Shown one piece after another: positions 10,684-24,036 of a stretch of 64,000 bases of DNA (the first letter of the stretch is position 1; every line of letters begins with the position of its first letter). The notes below the pieces were generated by a model. It had not been told where the DNA came from. It made no database searches and saw only the letters and a list, made by a program, of their open reading frames with translations. Both the position numbers and the translations under genes were made by a program. The stretch is from Torreya grandis (lineage: Eukaryota > Streptophyta > Pinopsida > Cupressales > Taxaceae): contig JARHVA010001471.1 in assembly GCA_037957365.1 (NCBI GenBank), positions 1,432,501-1,496,500 of the forward strand, written 5' to 3'.

Positions 10684-12280
10684 AAATGATTTTAGCAATA
10701 ATTTTGTAAAAATAATTACATAAAGAGATGGGCCAAAAATCAGCAAAGGAGGTTAGAATGTCCTTAAGAATGAGAGCAATGAAGGTAGAATTGAGGACCC
10801 AAGGATCTTCCCAATCCTTCTAGACTCCTTAATAACACAAAGGATGTTCACAACAATCAGATAAAAGAAACCCCTGAAGAATTCAATCATCCAACCATCA
10901 AGTCCCATACTATTATCCTTTTGAAAAGAAGCCATAGACATAATCAGTTCTTCCTTAGTAATCACCTCCTCCAATCTCACATTATCTTCCTCCATGATGA
11001 ATCAAGGAAAAGTGGTAGATATTTTGATAAATTCCATAATGTTTACCTGAATAGGATCCTTGTAAAATTGATGAAAATATGAGAAAACCAAAGTAGTAAT
11101 CTCATGGAAAGTTTGCATAGGAGAACCATCAGGTTTTTGTATTTCACAAATGGTATTTTTTTAGTTATTGGTGAAACTTTTAAAAAATTGGTATTTTCAT
11201 CCCCATTTTCCAGCTAGAGTGCATGACTTTTTAACGGCCATTGAGATTCAATATCCACAAGATGAGCCCACCACTGAGTTTCCAAAACTTTGAGCCTATT
11301 TTTGGTATCCACATCAAAATCCTATACAAAACCAATTCTGTAAATATCAAAAATCTGTTGTTCCAGAGATAATAGGTCCTTCTCATCATCTAGTCATTTA
11401 TTGGTAGCCCATCTAGTAGCATCAATTTTCACTCTTTTGAGGTTGGCAATGAATTGATGACTAGCTGATTCTAAATAATATGAATCATATAACTCCCACT
11501 CCTAAACAAGAGAAATAAAATATCATTACTTAAGCCAAGATGGGTTGAATTTAAAAGGTTTTGGTGGCTTACGATCCTCACTTTCAAATTGCAACAAAAT
11601 AGGGAGGTGGTTGGAATCACCACCCATTGACACCCAGGATTTTATTCTTTTAGGACCAAGCAAAATGGAATGAGAGACAAGAAATTTGTAAAGTCTCTTG
11701 GTGATACTATCAGAGCCAATGTGCAATATCTACCAATTAGTAACCAACTCCATGGGTTCCAAATCCACCTAGTTAGAGTTATCAATCTTTTATAAGAAGA
11801 AATCAATAAGAGGATTCATTCTCGCTGAAACCCCCCACACCTCAACCAACTTCGTGGTATAATTAAAATCACCCCCAACAATGGTATTATCATCTTGAAT
11901 GGAATTTTGAGTGAAAATCTCTTCCAAGAAAGCCAAATTCTCCTCAAAAAGACCATAAATGTTTAACACTGAAAAGGATTTACCAAGCTCCAAAGAGTGA
12001 AATTCCACCCCAATACCTGAGTGAAAGTGGAAAGAATTATCCATCCTCAGAGTTGTGGTTCTCCAACCCAAAATCAAACCACTAAAACTGCCAATAGAAT
12101 CAGAATCCAAAAAATCCCAATCCTTTAAAATTTTAGATAAACCTTCTATGACCTTGCACCCTTCCCCTTGCTTTCCTATAGCAATATCAAATCAGGCTGA
12201 TGTAGATGAATAAGATGCTTAAAAGCAATTTTTTTGGAGGGATTTCCCAACCCTATTATATTAAGGGATAAAATGATCAT
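10684..12280 (-). pseudogene. LINE ORF2: APE endonuclease and N-terminal reverse transcriptase
   Basis: ORF2 begins at ATG 12,280 (minus) with ILSLNIIGLGNPSKK, the first endonuclease motif (usual WN-RGLG, here with Trp to Leu), followed by a decayed LLQES-type block with the catalytic Glu. The frame 12,110-11,790 has SVLNIYGLFEENLAFLEEIF and IVGGDFNYT. The frame 11,726-11,526 has the SDH-like motif GGDSNHLPILLQFE. A poorly readable linker (11,500-11,000) precedes the RT start at 10,995: FQKDNSMGLDGWMIEFFRGF and later FWPISLCNYFYKIIAKIIS, which runs to the copia insertion edge. Typical of plant L1-clade LINEs; dead. Confidence 0.92.
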
Positions 12281-13270
12281 TATTAACAAAGTGTAGGGTT
12301 AGTCCCCACTCTAAGGGGCCTTGAAATGGTTTGTTGTTTACCCTGATGAACTTCCCATGCTGTTATATTTTTTGCCTTCATGATCTGAGAAGGTCTACCT
12401 TTCTTTGAGTGAGTATCTGAGGGATCAATAAAATACCTAATCCTCCTACTATAATTTCTTTCAATTTATATTTAACCTCTAAGTAAGATCGAATAGGGTA
12501 TCATGATTAGATAGAAGTGGAAAAGGAATCAATAAAGAATAATTATTGAGAACTCAGCTTTCAACACCTTGAACGAGCAGTCTTGACATTCCCAGTTTAA
12601 TAATGTGCCTCTCTAAGTAATGTATTTTCCTCCTTATGGTAGTTTATAATCACTGTCTCTCTAACATGGTGATCAAAATATGCCTTAACCAGATCAGATT
12701 CAATCTCTAATCCTTCCAAATGAACAAGAACCTATACTAATGGACTCACCCCAATTGGCTCTAAAGGAGGGATCTCAACATCCACCCCAGGTTTAGTCAA
12801 ATAATAAGGGAGTGTAAATGGAAGGAGAGAGTTTTGAATTGTGGAAGGATCAAGAAACATCACATCCCAATGTGTATAAACCAAAGGTGTTTGTACAGGC
12901 TCATCTAAAATTTTAGGGCCACCTCTAATCCAAGTAAAATCCTCTCCCAATGCATGTGAATGAGAAAGTTGTACAGGTGAATATTGATCATGGAGTGTAT
13001 TAGTATCGACCAAATCAACATTGTGTGTAGGTATAAAATTATCATTGCTAAAATCTTGATGTTTCTAAATTGGCTGAGAGGTAGTGCAAGACTTCCACCT
13101 CCAAACTTTAGAAGAGAAGTAAAGATGACAGTCGTTGGCCAAGTGTCCATATGCATGACATCAAACACACCTAAAAGGGACACCTATATAATCTAGGATT
13201 TGTGTATTGATACAAGGCCCATATGCATGGCTAGCTGATTGGTTGGTTCAAATTTAATATCATTGTTTTT
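12281..13270 (-). pseudogene. LINE ORF1 (gag-like, CCHC knuckle)
   Basis: Near 13,170-13,125 the minus strand reads RCV-stop-CHAYGHLANDCHLYF, a CX2CX4HX4C knuckle with one internal nonsense codon, directly upstream of ORF2. A long low-complexity tail follows (open frame 13,013-12,732, Pro/Leu-rich). This is the layout of plant L1 ORF1. The 5' end of the LINE is unclear; the coding sense changes to the plus-strand gypsy gag at about 13,270. Confidence 0.75.
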
Positions 13271-13274
13271 ACCA

Positions 13275-15850
13275 CGAACCAATGACATCATTATGTGGAT
13301 TGATGAGAAGATAAAATAGTTACATAATATAGAGATAAATTAGACTCATGTGGTTGATCATTAGATAACTACCAATATTAATAGATATATCACTGAGTTT
13401 GCAATATAGGGATATTTATCCTTTGATGTAATGAAATATCAGTTTTTGAGAGAAATCAGAAGAAATTTTATGCAACAAATTCTGACAGTAATCAAAATGT
13501 TGGATATTGAGAAGGCCATGGTGCCCACTCTTTCTAATATGGAGTAGTCACTTCAGGTGTATGGGGATGTGTATGAGATAGGGGAGAATGAATCAAAGAT
13601 GAAAAGATAAAGCTTGACCCTGAGTCCATCATGGAGAATTTAGAGGAGAAGGATCAAGAAAAGACTTTGGAGTTAGAAAGAGAGTTTTGATAATAGAAGA
13701 GATGGAATAGATAGAGTAAGCTTCAATAAACTATGAATATAATGAGTGGCATTGATGATTTAGATGAGAGAAGATGGAAAGGAGAAGGCTATAGAGAAGA
13801 AAAATAAAGAGAGGATCCTAAGCCAAGTAGAAACAAAGGGAGAATAAGAAATTAAGGTCTAGCATGGATAAAATAATAATGTAGTAGCATAGAAGTAAAA
13901 CAAATGAGTAAAAATTTACAATTTCCAAAAGGGGTATTCCAAAAAGAACATCAAGGACTACTTTACAGTTGGAGACATAGTACAAGTTCAAGTTTTGAGA
14001 GATACATCTTTGGAGGTAATGATCATCTCCTAAGGAAGCACACAACCCCTCGAGACCATATTTTCTCAAAATCATAATAATTCCCCTATGACATTAGATT
14101 ATGGCACTCAGAAAGGACCAACTGTAGAATAATTTTATAGAAAAACTCTATAAGTATAAAAATATGCATATAATGAAGTTGTACAAAATTTCTCAGACCA
14201 ACCGAAGAAGATCATCACAACATTACTTGCTAAAGAGATAGATTTGTTAATCTTTGCATAGGCTAAGGATTTCATTATATGACTTCATATTTAATAAGAA
14301 GAGGAAGGAAATGATGGATATATATCTACAACCTCTACTGCCATAGAATCAGAAGAGACACCACAACTTATAAAGGATCAAGAGTCATCCCTAAGTGCAT
14401 AGAAGTCTCTGAAAACACAACCATAATTAACGTCAGTCTCAACATAATCAATTACGATATCTATAAGAAACCCTACTATGGTAAGATCTGGCTCCCTATG
14501 ATGGGTTTGTAGACCCTGAATAGTACTTACCTGCAACTTGAAATGATAGACACAAGCAATCAACAATGAAAATATCAAGAAATTTGAATTGATCAGTCCT
14601 TTGGGTGGACTTGCACTAGAATTAATCTTTTATAAAAATACACCTAGAACATCTTTGGATGATGTTAAGAAATGGCTCATCACAGAATTTAAGGTCAAGA
14701 ATAGTTTAATCCAAATGTCTAGGATTTAAAGGACATTTGACAAGGACTTTGGGAGACCATTGGTGACTATGATTATAGATTTTTTGATGTCATGAATAAG
14801 GCAAAATTTGTTTTGGTAGATAAATATTAAGACACTTAGTTTATATAAGGTTTATGACCAAAGATAATATTTTCCATGGTGCAAACTTAGTTTAGAGCTA
14901 AAGTTGATCTAGAGTTGCTACGACTTGGGTAGAGCAGATTGAAGAGTATGGTGATATAGTTACACCATCATCTAAGGTAGAAAGTACCTTGTAAATTATT
15001 TTGAGTAGATTGGATCAATTTCAAGGAAGGGTTGAGAGACCCAAGTTAGATATTTGGTGCATAAAGTAAAGATAATAAGGACACCATAGAAATGAATGCC
15101 CCTGGGTTAAGACAGAGTTCTATGAGATATGTAGAGTGGTAGAGAATGAAACCTTGCAGTGTCACCTTTTAAATTTGTACATAAAGACTCCACGAAACAT
15201 GTATTATAAATTCTAAAAGTCACCTACACATGATGATAAGGATTATCGTGCACTCTAGGAATTGAAGGAGGATAAAACTAAGAATGTATTTATGGTTGTT
15301 GCATATAAATTCATAGCTACACCACAGGTTACTCCTATTTTGAGAATCATCATCCCAGGTTAGAATCCGTTAGTGACACCTTGGGTTCCTAAAGCACAAT
15401 AGCAACCTCTAATATTAGTAGGTTCCCTACCTTCTATGTAGAATTGGAATATCCCCTCACAAAACTTTCCACAATCAACTTTGACCTACCCATATCAAGC
15501 TCCATGGAATTCTATGTTTCCCTAACCATAACAATTAGGATGGGATCTAAATGCACCATAGCCACAAGTGGTTGGATTTAATGAATATCCACAAAATCAA
15601 GGATGGAATGCACCCCAAAATAAAGGAATTTTTTGACAACCACAACACCAAGGTAGATGGGGATTTCAAAGGAACAAAGGAAGATATAGAGGTGGATACC
15701 GAGGTGGTGTACAAGGAGGTTGAGGCAACAATGGGCCAAGACCACCCATTAATTTTTATCTCTATGGAGAACTAAACCATGTGCAGATAAATTATCCTAC
15801 AAATCTTTAGAGACAACTTTAATACATATACTATAGAGTGACAAAGTATC
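13275..15850 (+). pseudogene. Element C gag
   Basis: A gag-like reading with many stops. Recognisable pieces are a charged segment near 13,560-13,680 (ENLEEKDQEKTLELERE) and a domain near 14,600-15,000 with SRLDQFQGRVERPKLDIW. A first zinc knuckle follows at about 15,055-15,105 (C-I-K-x-R-x-x-GHHRNEC, second Cys and neighbours now stops). Then comes a Gln/Gly/Arg-rich stretch near 15,590-15,730 (WGFQRNKGRYRGGYRGG), and a second knuckle remnant near 15,750 (YGELNHVQINY, with Cys changed to Tyr). The open 74-residue frame at 15,551-15,775 is out of the gag frame and is ignored. Confidence 0.75.
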
Positions 15851-17750
15851 ACAATACATAATATTATCCAGTCTTAGAAAAATAACAGAAAGAGAGACGT
15901 ATTAGAAATGTTAATATGATTCATGTACAGCTAAAGGAGGATGTTACATTACAGGTAGTAACTAGACAAAAATATGCAAAATAGAGATTACCACTATTGT
16001 AAATGCCTAAAGACTTGGGTATTAAAAAGGCATGGCCAAACTGATACCCCGAACCTACTACTAAGAAGGGATTGATGTAGGAAAATGTGAAAATTTTAAA
16101 GATAATCCAGTAATAAGGGATAACTAAAGGGGATGATGCCACTCTTAATGCACATATATATGGGTAGATAGTGCATATATTATGATGGGATATGGTTATC
16201 ATTGAATTGATGGATTTGATGTGACTCTTTAGTACATTATGTAATGAGGATATCTCCTAGAACATCATGAACCTACTCCATAACTTGCTAGAATGTCCAT
16301 AAAAAGGCCAATGTTGATAGATAAGCTGGTTTGGTTTGTAAAGACCAAGAAACCTTGGGATATAGATTCACCTTCCAAAAAACTTTGGTACTAACACTAG
16401 TTGGATAAAGGTCGTAGTTGAAGGTAAACAAAAGGATTTGAGAGCAACCAAGTATAGCTTTATCTAAAAAAATACTATTCCATAGACTCAAATTCTTGAC
16501 ATAGATTGGCTCTTGGATAAGATGAGGTTGAATACCCTGGAGATGCCTCATAAGGTTGAGGAGGATGTGTGATCAATGACGGTAAGATATCCAACATAAT
16601 ATGATATAAATTTTTTATTCAAACAAGTTGTAATGAGTAGGACTACATAGAACTAGACCCAGAGGGTTTTCTTCAATGGGATAGAGCTTCTTCAATTAGT
16701 GGAGACTCAAACACATATGTACTCAACAAGGCAAAAGGTGATCATGAGTTACGACCGTTATGGATGGTCTTTATGATTGAGCGACTGATACCCCAATATC
16801 TTGACATGAAAGATGTTAGTGAGTTCATTAAGTGATTTCAATAACATGTACCAGATGAAACCCAATGGGTGAGTGATATTTAATATGTGATGAAGGTTAT
16901 TAATGCAAAATAGTGGTCTATCCATAGGGAGGCTCAATTAACATGGGATGACAATTATGGATAGGTCATAACTTGATTTTAGTTACTCAAGATTGTCAAA
17001 AGAGACTGGCCTATTTATCAAGAGGGTGAATGCCTAAAACTACATGTGTATAGGTGTATTGAGGTGTAAATGTTAGAAGGTATAGATCCTAAATTTTGCA
17101 TGAATAGATTCATCTATACCCTAGGTGTTTTCCCTATAGCCTGGTACATCCATCAGGGGTGAAGAAGAGAAATAAAGCACTAGAAACATATCCAAGCCAA
17201 TTTCATTCAAACATTCATTTTTGAAAGTGATAATCCTCAAGTACAAGTCATTCTATAAAAATTATAAACCTTTCTATGACACATAAGAGTTGAAGATTTA
17301 CTAGTAAAAGAGGAACCTAATTTGTATGAAGTCGTAGAGAACAACCCAAAACACATCTTGTAGATTTTATAAATTGACCAAGGTGAGGCCAAACCATGGA
17401 TTCATCCCTACCTAGGATACAATAGGAGGATGAGCATTATTCTCGAACAAACATCAAGGATTACATGGATATATGGGATATCATTAAACCAGAGAAAGAG
17501 TTAGAGCCCCTACCAGAACTAGTCACAGAAGAAATAGAGGAGGAAAAGGTATGACATATATAGTTTATAGAACATGAAGGAGAACAGATACTCTATGACT
17601 TCAATCTTGAATAAGAATGTATAATGTATTAGGATCCATTAAAGGAGCATATAGAAAATATTGGTATAGATGAAAGACCCAAAATGGCACATGTCAAAGA
17701 CTATTGGACTCAGGGAGATATCTTAAAGGTTTTGTAGTTACTCCAAGATG
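15851..17750 (+). pseudogene. Element C gag-pol linker and decayed protease region
   Basis: Protein-like but badly broken sequence between gag and RT. No DSG/DTG protease active site could be read with confidence. Blocks such as EGKQKDLRATKYSF and DIDWLLDKMRLNTLEM near 16,400-16,540 may come from the protease fold. Assigned by position only. Confidence 0.45.
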
Positions 17751-17759
17751 ATTAGGATG

Positions 17760-18480
17760 TTTTTCCTATAACTTTTGCATATGTTAAAGGTGTTGATTCT
17801 TCTTTGAGGGAGATGCACATAGATTTAAAATATTGTGCATAACCAATAATGAAGAGACCATATAGGCTTAACCCAAATATAAAGCTGAAAGTGAAAGCTA
17901 AACTTGATCACATGTTGGAAGTAGACATTATCTTCCTACTCGAAAAAGTTGACTTGGTTAGTCCCATGGTAGTTAAGCCAAAGAAGACTAGGGAGATATG
18001 CATCTATGGATACTACCGCATCCTTAATGATGCTTGTGTTAATGATCCATTTCCAATTTCATTCACAGATGAAGTTTTAAAGGTAGTTGCTAGGCATGAA
18101 GTCTTCTCATTCATAAATAGTTTTAGTGGTTACCATCAAATACCCATCATAAAAGAGGACATGACCAAAACCACATTTTCCACTGAATGGGGTTCATTCA
18201 ATTATAAGGTCATGCCATTTGGACTCAAAAATATACCTATGATTTTTTTTAGGTTTGTGTTGACTATGTTTAAGGATTTCATCAATGAATTTTTAGAAGT
18301 ATACTTGGACGATTGGGTAGTGTTCTCTTTATTTAGAGAACATTTATCAAAATTGAGATTAATGTCAAAAATATGTAGAGTGTTGTGAATAGCACTAAAT
18401 TTAAATAAATGCCTATTTTTCACACCTTTTGGTGTTTTATTAGGTCATATAGTATGTAGCAAAGGAATCCTAGTAGAGTA
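17760..18480 (+). pseudogene. Element C reverse transcriptase
   Basis: The longest intact piece is 17,849-18,388 (179 residues): KRPYRLNPNIKLKVKAKLDH, SPMVVKPKKTREICIY, FSGYHQIPI, MPFGLKNIPMIFFRFV and the catalytic box EVYLDDWVVFS. This is Ty3/gypsy RT with the YxDD aspartates intact. Some usual residues have changed (CVDYR to IYGYYR). Stops appear on both sides. Confidence 0.95.
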
Positions 18481-18689
18481 GGCTAAGATTACAATCATTG
18501 TAAATATGCCACCCCCTAATATTTTAATATAAGTACAATTATTTTTAGGACACATGGGTTATTACTAGAAATTTATCAAGGGATATGCCACTATAATCAG
18601 CTCCTTTGGAGAAGCTGCTATAAAAAGGAGTTCAATTTGTATGGACAGAGGACTATCAATCTATATTTATTGATTTGAAGAAGTGACTA

Positions 18690-19240
18690 GTGATTGGTTT
18701 GATCCTAATTTTTATGGATTGGAGTAAACCTTTTCATTTGAATGTGGACGCTTCAAGGCTTATCATTGGAGCAATACTCACATAGCTAAGAGATGGAGTA
18801 AACCTTTTCATGTGAATGTGGATGCTTCAAGGCTTATCATTGGAGCAATACTCACATAGCTAAGAGATGGAGGATTGGATCATCTGATGCACTTTAGAAG
18901 TGGAAAGTTGTCGGCCATAGAAAATAATTATACAAAAACTAAGCGAGAAGCCTTAGCAATAATGTTCTCACTACAAAATTTTAGGCACTATTTGTTGACC
19001 ACATCATTTGAGTTGTTCACTGATCATCAAAATCTATGATGCCTAGTAAACAAACCATTGTTAGGAGGATGCAGATCTTATTAGCTAATGCATTTCTAGG
19101 AATTTTAATTTCTTATTAACATCGAACCAAGATTGGAGAATGGTGGTTCAGACCATCTTATCCATCTAATTAATGGTGAGGAATCTAAGGAACTCTTAGA
19201 TGAGTCACTAGATGCATATTTATTCAGAGTGACTATGATG
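18690..19240 (+). pseudogene. Element C RNase H
   Basis: Reads DWSKPFHLNVDASRLIIGAI, then KTKREALAIMFSLQNFRHYL and ELFTDHQNL-stop-CLVNKP, the Ty3 RNase H order. A 74-bp segment of it is tandemly duplicated (18,721-18,868), which alone would wreck the domain. Confidence 0.88.
18721..18868 (+). repeat. 74-bp tandem duplication inside element C RNase H
   Basis: 18,721-18,794 and 18,795-18,868 are nearly identical direct copies starting GGAGTAAACCTTTTCAT and ending AGCTAAGAGAT. They differ at only two or three bases, much less than the age of the element would suggest, so the duplication is recent or recently homogenised. Confidence 0.95.
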
Positions 19241-19379
19241 CCAGATTAACTACAGGAGATCACATAGTTTCTTGAACAAGGGATATTCCCATATCATTAT
19301 ATAAAAAGAGATAAGAAACACCTGATAAGCAGAGCTCTTCTATATAGTCTTATTATTGGATTATTTTATTGCTTAGGTA

Positions 19380-20490
19380 AGATGAATTCCTACACATAGT
19401 GGCACTGGAGCATGAGCATGCACATATTATGGAGGAAGCACATCAAGGATTAGCAGGAGGACATTTTTTAGGAGATGCAACTGTGAGGAAGATTATACAA
19501 AGTGGTATTTGGTTGCCTTATCTCTTTCAATATACACAGAGAATTGCATAATAGTACAATGTTTGTAAAAGGATGGGGAAGCCACACTGATGGGATGAGA
19601 TGCCTTTGCAGCCTATGTTATCACAATAACATTTTGAATAATGAGGCATTGAATTTGTTAGGAAATTAAATACCCTAAGAAAATGCATCAAGGTCAGGTT
19701 CATAATCATTGCAATAAATTATTTTACCAACTGGGTAGAAGCTACGACTACAAGTTATGGGATGAAGGACACAACTAAGTTCCTATATGATAATATCATT
19801 ACCAAATTTGGTTGTCCTATTAAATTGGTAAGTGATAGAGGGACTCATATTTTAAATAAGACTATCAAGACCCTTACAGACATGTTTCTGATATTGCATC
19901 ATAAAATCAATATGTATCATCCATAAGTAAATGGATAAGCTGAAGTTGCAAATAAGGTGATTGGTAAGATACTAAAACATGTGATGTACAATGAGATGAC
20001 TAATATGATAAACTTCCAGCTATCCTATGGGCTTATCACATGCATTATAAAAATGTTACAAGGTTTACACCATTTTAGTTGGTCTATGGGCTTGAAGTTG
20101 TGATGCTCATGGAATATGTACTTCTTAGTTTATATGTTGCCAATGTATTGCATATGGGTGATTCAGACTCAATGAATCACAAATTATTGGACTTGAATTG
20201 CATGGATGAAGTAAGACGCAGAGTAGTATGGGCCCAGGAGATAAACAAATGTAGATATAAGGCATGGCATAATAAAAAACTATGAAGAAAAGCATTCCAT
20301 GTAAATTAACTTGTTCTTTTGTATGATAGTAGGTTTAGATCTTACCCTGGAAAAATTCACATTTGGTGGAAGGGTCCTTACATCATTCATGAACTTGTGC
20401 AACCTAAAATAGTGGTCCTATGAGATTTGCAGGGAAATATCTTACCCTGGTGGGTAAATGTCTTTAGGTTGAAGTCCTACCACCATTAAT
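19380..20490 (+). pseudogene. Element C integrase
   Basis: Zinc-binding block with AHQGLAGGHFLGDATVRKI-like residues near 19,440-19,490. The core near 19,630 shows the first catalytic WGIDFVG site damaged (Trp to stop, Asp to Glu). SDRGTHI follows, then HP-x-VNG-x-AEVANK near 19,920 where two Gln codons are TAA. The C-terminal end has KIHIWWKGPYIIHEL and WVNVFRLKSYHH, the GPY/F module. No chromodomain seen. Confidence 0.92.
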
Positions 20491-21060
20491 TATAATTAGT
20501 ATGGAATAAAGGTGCTATATCATACCCAATATATTGTAGAAAGGTTTGCACAGTGTTGTTTTAGAATTATTTGCATTTTGCATGGTTATTTCAGCATGTG
20601 TTGATAAATGTAAGTGTGTGTATAGTATGTAACCAAAAGGATCCATGCAACATTCAAAGTTTTTATTACTACAAATATCTTGGTAAGTTGGCCAAGTGTG
20701 TACAGTATATAGACAATAATTAAGTCCAATAAAGACACGTGCATTTGAATCTAGAGTAGATAGTGTAGCTTAACTTTCATGTCATTGTATTTAATGATTA
20801 AGTATAGGATGGGAGATTAACAAATCTCTTTAGAAAAGTGAAGGGTCTATGTCAAAAAGGGAATAAGTAATGTATGGATAAAGCCTTGTTAATATGACAG
20901 GTTAAAAAACATCAATCATCACCACAAATGAATGTCACATCTACTAAATACCCACCACATCAGTAGAGCAAATCTATTTCATTAAAAAATCACGTGTTCA
21001 AGATTGAGTGACAACACAACTCATCAATATTATAAACTGTCGAAGGGACATTAGAAATTG
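20491..21060 (+). other. Element C spacer between integrase and the 3' accessory frame
   Basis: Non-coding, AT-rich; no repeat or promoter motif recognised. Confidence 0.5.
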
Positions 21061-22676
21061 GGTACTCAGGTGACTCCATTCCTATCTATTGGTAAAAATA
21101 TTGAGGTGTTATCCAAATTACATGTAATGGCTAGGTTTGATCGCATAGAAGGAGGATATGGTCATTAGTGTGGCATTATGCCAAACACACTTCACCAATC
21201 TAGATGGCTATGAGTTTGTTTGCAACATGGATTTGTGCATGTTGTTCCTAGACACAACTGAAGGAATGCATCTAGCCGTGTTAGTGCCACCACATAGGAT
21301 TTGTAATACTAATGTGGAGTGCTTGATATAGTTACCCACTTTTGGGAAACTCAGTGATGTTATGGAGGTTTTGATGGGATGTTATAATGAGGGAAATATT
21401 TATCTTTCATAAGATCTCACTATCCACATTACTACTGCTAAAATGTCTAAAGCGATAGGATTGCCTGCATAATCAGTTTTATAATCTCACCTTGAACCAT
21501 GAGAACACATACTTTGCAAAGCAAGCCAAATTCATCACTTGGTGGGATGAGTTGGTCAAGTTTATCATAACCAACCCATGCATACCACCTGATGTTATGC
21601 AGTACTTAGGACAACATGTAATTATTATAAATTTGTTAAAAGGCATTGTTATCTATGTCTATGAACTCCCTAAGATTTCATGTCTACCACTTCCATACTT
21701 TATCAACATGTAGATGGCATAGACCAAAGTGGCTAAGTAAAAAGTGATTACAACAATGAGATCCACTCCATTGTAGATAGTACCACCATCTAGTGTTGAT
21801 CCTATGACTACAATTATGCAACCTTCAAGAACCACTACTCTAATGTGATATTCTAGGAAATGTGAGGTACTTGAAGGTCGAAGATATCCATCTCCTCCAT
21901 GGTAGAATTCTTGCAGGCAGCTCATATGGTTGGATGACCTGAGCATTCCTAAAATTTATGAGCTCTATGATTTGTCACATTTGGGCATTGATGAGTAGCC
22001 AGTATATAGGATGATGATGGACAATATAGATGGAGACCTTTAAGAGAGGAAAGAAGAAAAAGAGTACTTCTAGAAAGTGGCATGTACCATCCAAGTACAA
22101 AACAAAGTGCCTAGAAATATTTGGGTAGAGCTACCCCCTTGCGTGACCTTTATCATCATTGACATAATGGTTGAAGAAGATAAGTTTTATAAAATCCATC
22201 AATCATTTGAGGTAGGAGGATTAACTATGAGTCCATCGCATTTTAGAGTTTTCAAAATGAGTCCCCTAGTATAATTATTCCAATGTAGGTGGACTCCATG
22301 TAGCCCTCGATAATCTAGGGCTAACACTTCTCCTATTCCTACACATGTTATTGGAGAACCTATGATGGAAGCACCATATACATAAGATGTTTTACCTCCC
22401 CAACCCAAAATATGCCTAGTTTATAAGGGGCAAGTTTCTTAGGCCAAAGTGAAAATGATTGTACTTAGCTCTTCTTCATCTAAATCTAAGCAGATCGTGA
22501 GTGATATAGATGATGTCATACTAGACACTCAAACTAATGAAGAAAAACAAGCCACGCGTGAGGAAGCATAGAGAGCATTTGAACATCATGTACACCAAGA
22601 AGAGAAGTGCAAGGCTAAGATTGAGGTTCATCATAAGGAAATAACCATACAAAAAGAATGGAAGGAAGTTGTAGGC
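21061..22676 (+). pseudogene. Element C 3' accessory protein, N-terminal part
   Basis: Downstream of integrase, the plus strand reads as protein with stops and at least one frameshift. It includes a block at 21,190-21,300 (HFTNLDGYEFVCNMDLCM), the open piece 21,492-21,713 (KFITWWDELVKFIITNPCI), the open piece 22,077-22,274 (PRNIWVELPPCVTFIII), then a Ser-rich and charged Glu/Lys coiled-coil-like region to 22,671. Element A interrupts it at 22,676 and the same kind of Lys/Glu/Gln-rich coding resumes at 61,159. I do not recognise the family. Its position matches the extra gene seen 3' of pol in some plant gypsy elements, but there are no envelope features (no signal peptide or clear transmembrane end). 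Confidence 0.6.
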
Positions 22677-24036
22677 ACTAGAAATCCACACACCACTATT
22701 TTGAATGTTGAAATTTCATAGGACCCCCTAGGACCCATGTGACCCTTCAACCCCTAACTGAGCCTAACCTGTGGTCAGTTTTACCAAATGCCTTAACCTA
22801 GATTTTACCTACTTTTTACCTTCACCCTCAACTGTCGATGGTTAGGATGACCACCGATGGTCACCTTGACCGTCAATAGTTAAGGTACACCTCCTCAACC
22901 ACCAACATGCAAACCATCTACCTTATTTTAAAAAAAATATATCATCGAAATATGCATATAAGACATTACATGCATGAGTTATAATTAGAAGGCCAAATTA
23001 ACATCTTGTTACAACTCTCTTATCTTGCCTATAAGAAGAGAAGAGTAGGGAAGTGAAATCCATCTATAATTGTTATGAAGAGCTTGTACATCCAAAGTTC
23101 CTTTGTTTTGTAGGTCAATCATCATCATCAATCCAATGATCCAACCATCATATCAGAGATCCAAATTACCATGGACACTTTACTAAAGCTTCCAGTATCA
23201 TTACTCTATAGAAATCATGTCAGAATCCACCAATAGGCTAAACTACCTCAATCAACCACTCGATCAACCTTTTTCAAGATAAGTATTTGTTTTTCAGTAT
23301 TCAATTACTTTATTTATGATCTCACTCATACCAACACTAACCCATCTCCTGGGAACCAACTTTTTGATCTTGTTAATATAACTATTTACCAACCCAGACC
23401 TACACACAATAACCTTCATGGTCGTCTCAACCACCGATGGTTTGTCCAATCGTCGATGGTCACCCTAACCGCTAACATTTACCTTAATCACTGATGGTCA
23501 TCCCAACCACCAATGGTCATTGTGGAAAAAAATAATATCAATTTATTTTCACCCTCTTGCCCCAACCAAACCCATTTTTTTGTGTCCCTACATGTTCACA
23601 GACCCCTGCCTAATTTTTGGAATAGACCCGAGCTATTTAGAATTAGTATTAACTTGCTTATCACTATATTAGTCATTTTTAGTCTATTTCTTTATCAAGT
23701 ATTTATTGTGCTCAATGTTAATATCTTTTGATTATTGATGCAATTACCTTATATTCTATTTTCTAAACTTAATTATTTAAAATGTGTGGATTGACAACCC
23801 CCAAGAAAGATCTTATTTTTAGGATCTGGCTAACGCTAGGCAATCCACTTAGCTATCTATTAAACCAATCATTTACTTTAGTATTGTCTTATTTACAGGA
23901 CATCCTCCCAATACAAAGAGGAGTTATTCACAATCATCTGATTCAATGTGCACACAATCAAATAGATTTTTCAACCATACCATATTTAGTTTCTTCTTTT
24001 CCCTTTCTGAAATATAATCTAAAATTCATTGAAACA
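22677..24036 (+). repeat. 5' LTR of element A
   Basis: Matches 42,145-42,806 (first part, including GGACCCATGTGACCCTTCAA) and 60,447-61,153 (second part, including CTTGCTTATCACTATATTAG). Two clusters of CCATCGATGG-like palindromes lie at 22,829-22,885 and 23,411-23,521. Exact first base uncertain by two or three bases. Confidence 0.93.

Larger units (their letters stand above)
13275..22676 (+). mobile_element. Ty3/gypsy element C, left part (continues at 61,154)
   Basis: Plus-strand gag, RT, RNase H, integrase and a 3' accessory frame, all heavily interrupted. No 5' LTR was found; gag coding seems to start right at the LINE junction, so the 5' end looks deleted or truncated. The element is split at 22,676 by element A and resumes after 61,158. 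Oldest-looking of the gypsy elements. Confidence 0.88.

Noticed and set aside
21061..22676. Envelope-like gene in element C
   Set aside because: Position fits, but no signal peptide, fusion peptide or terminal membrane segment could be read; left as an unknown accessory protein.
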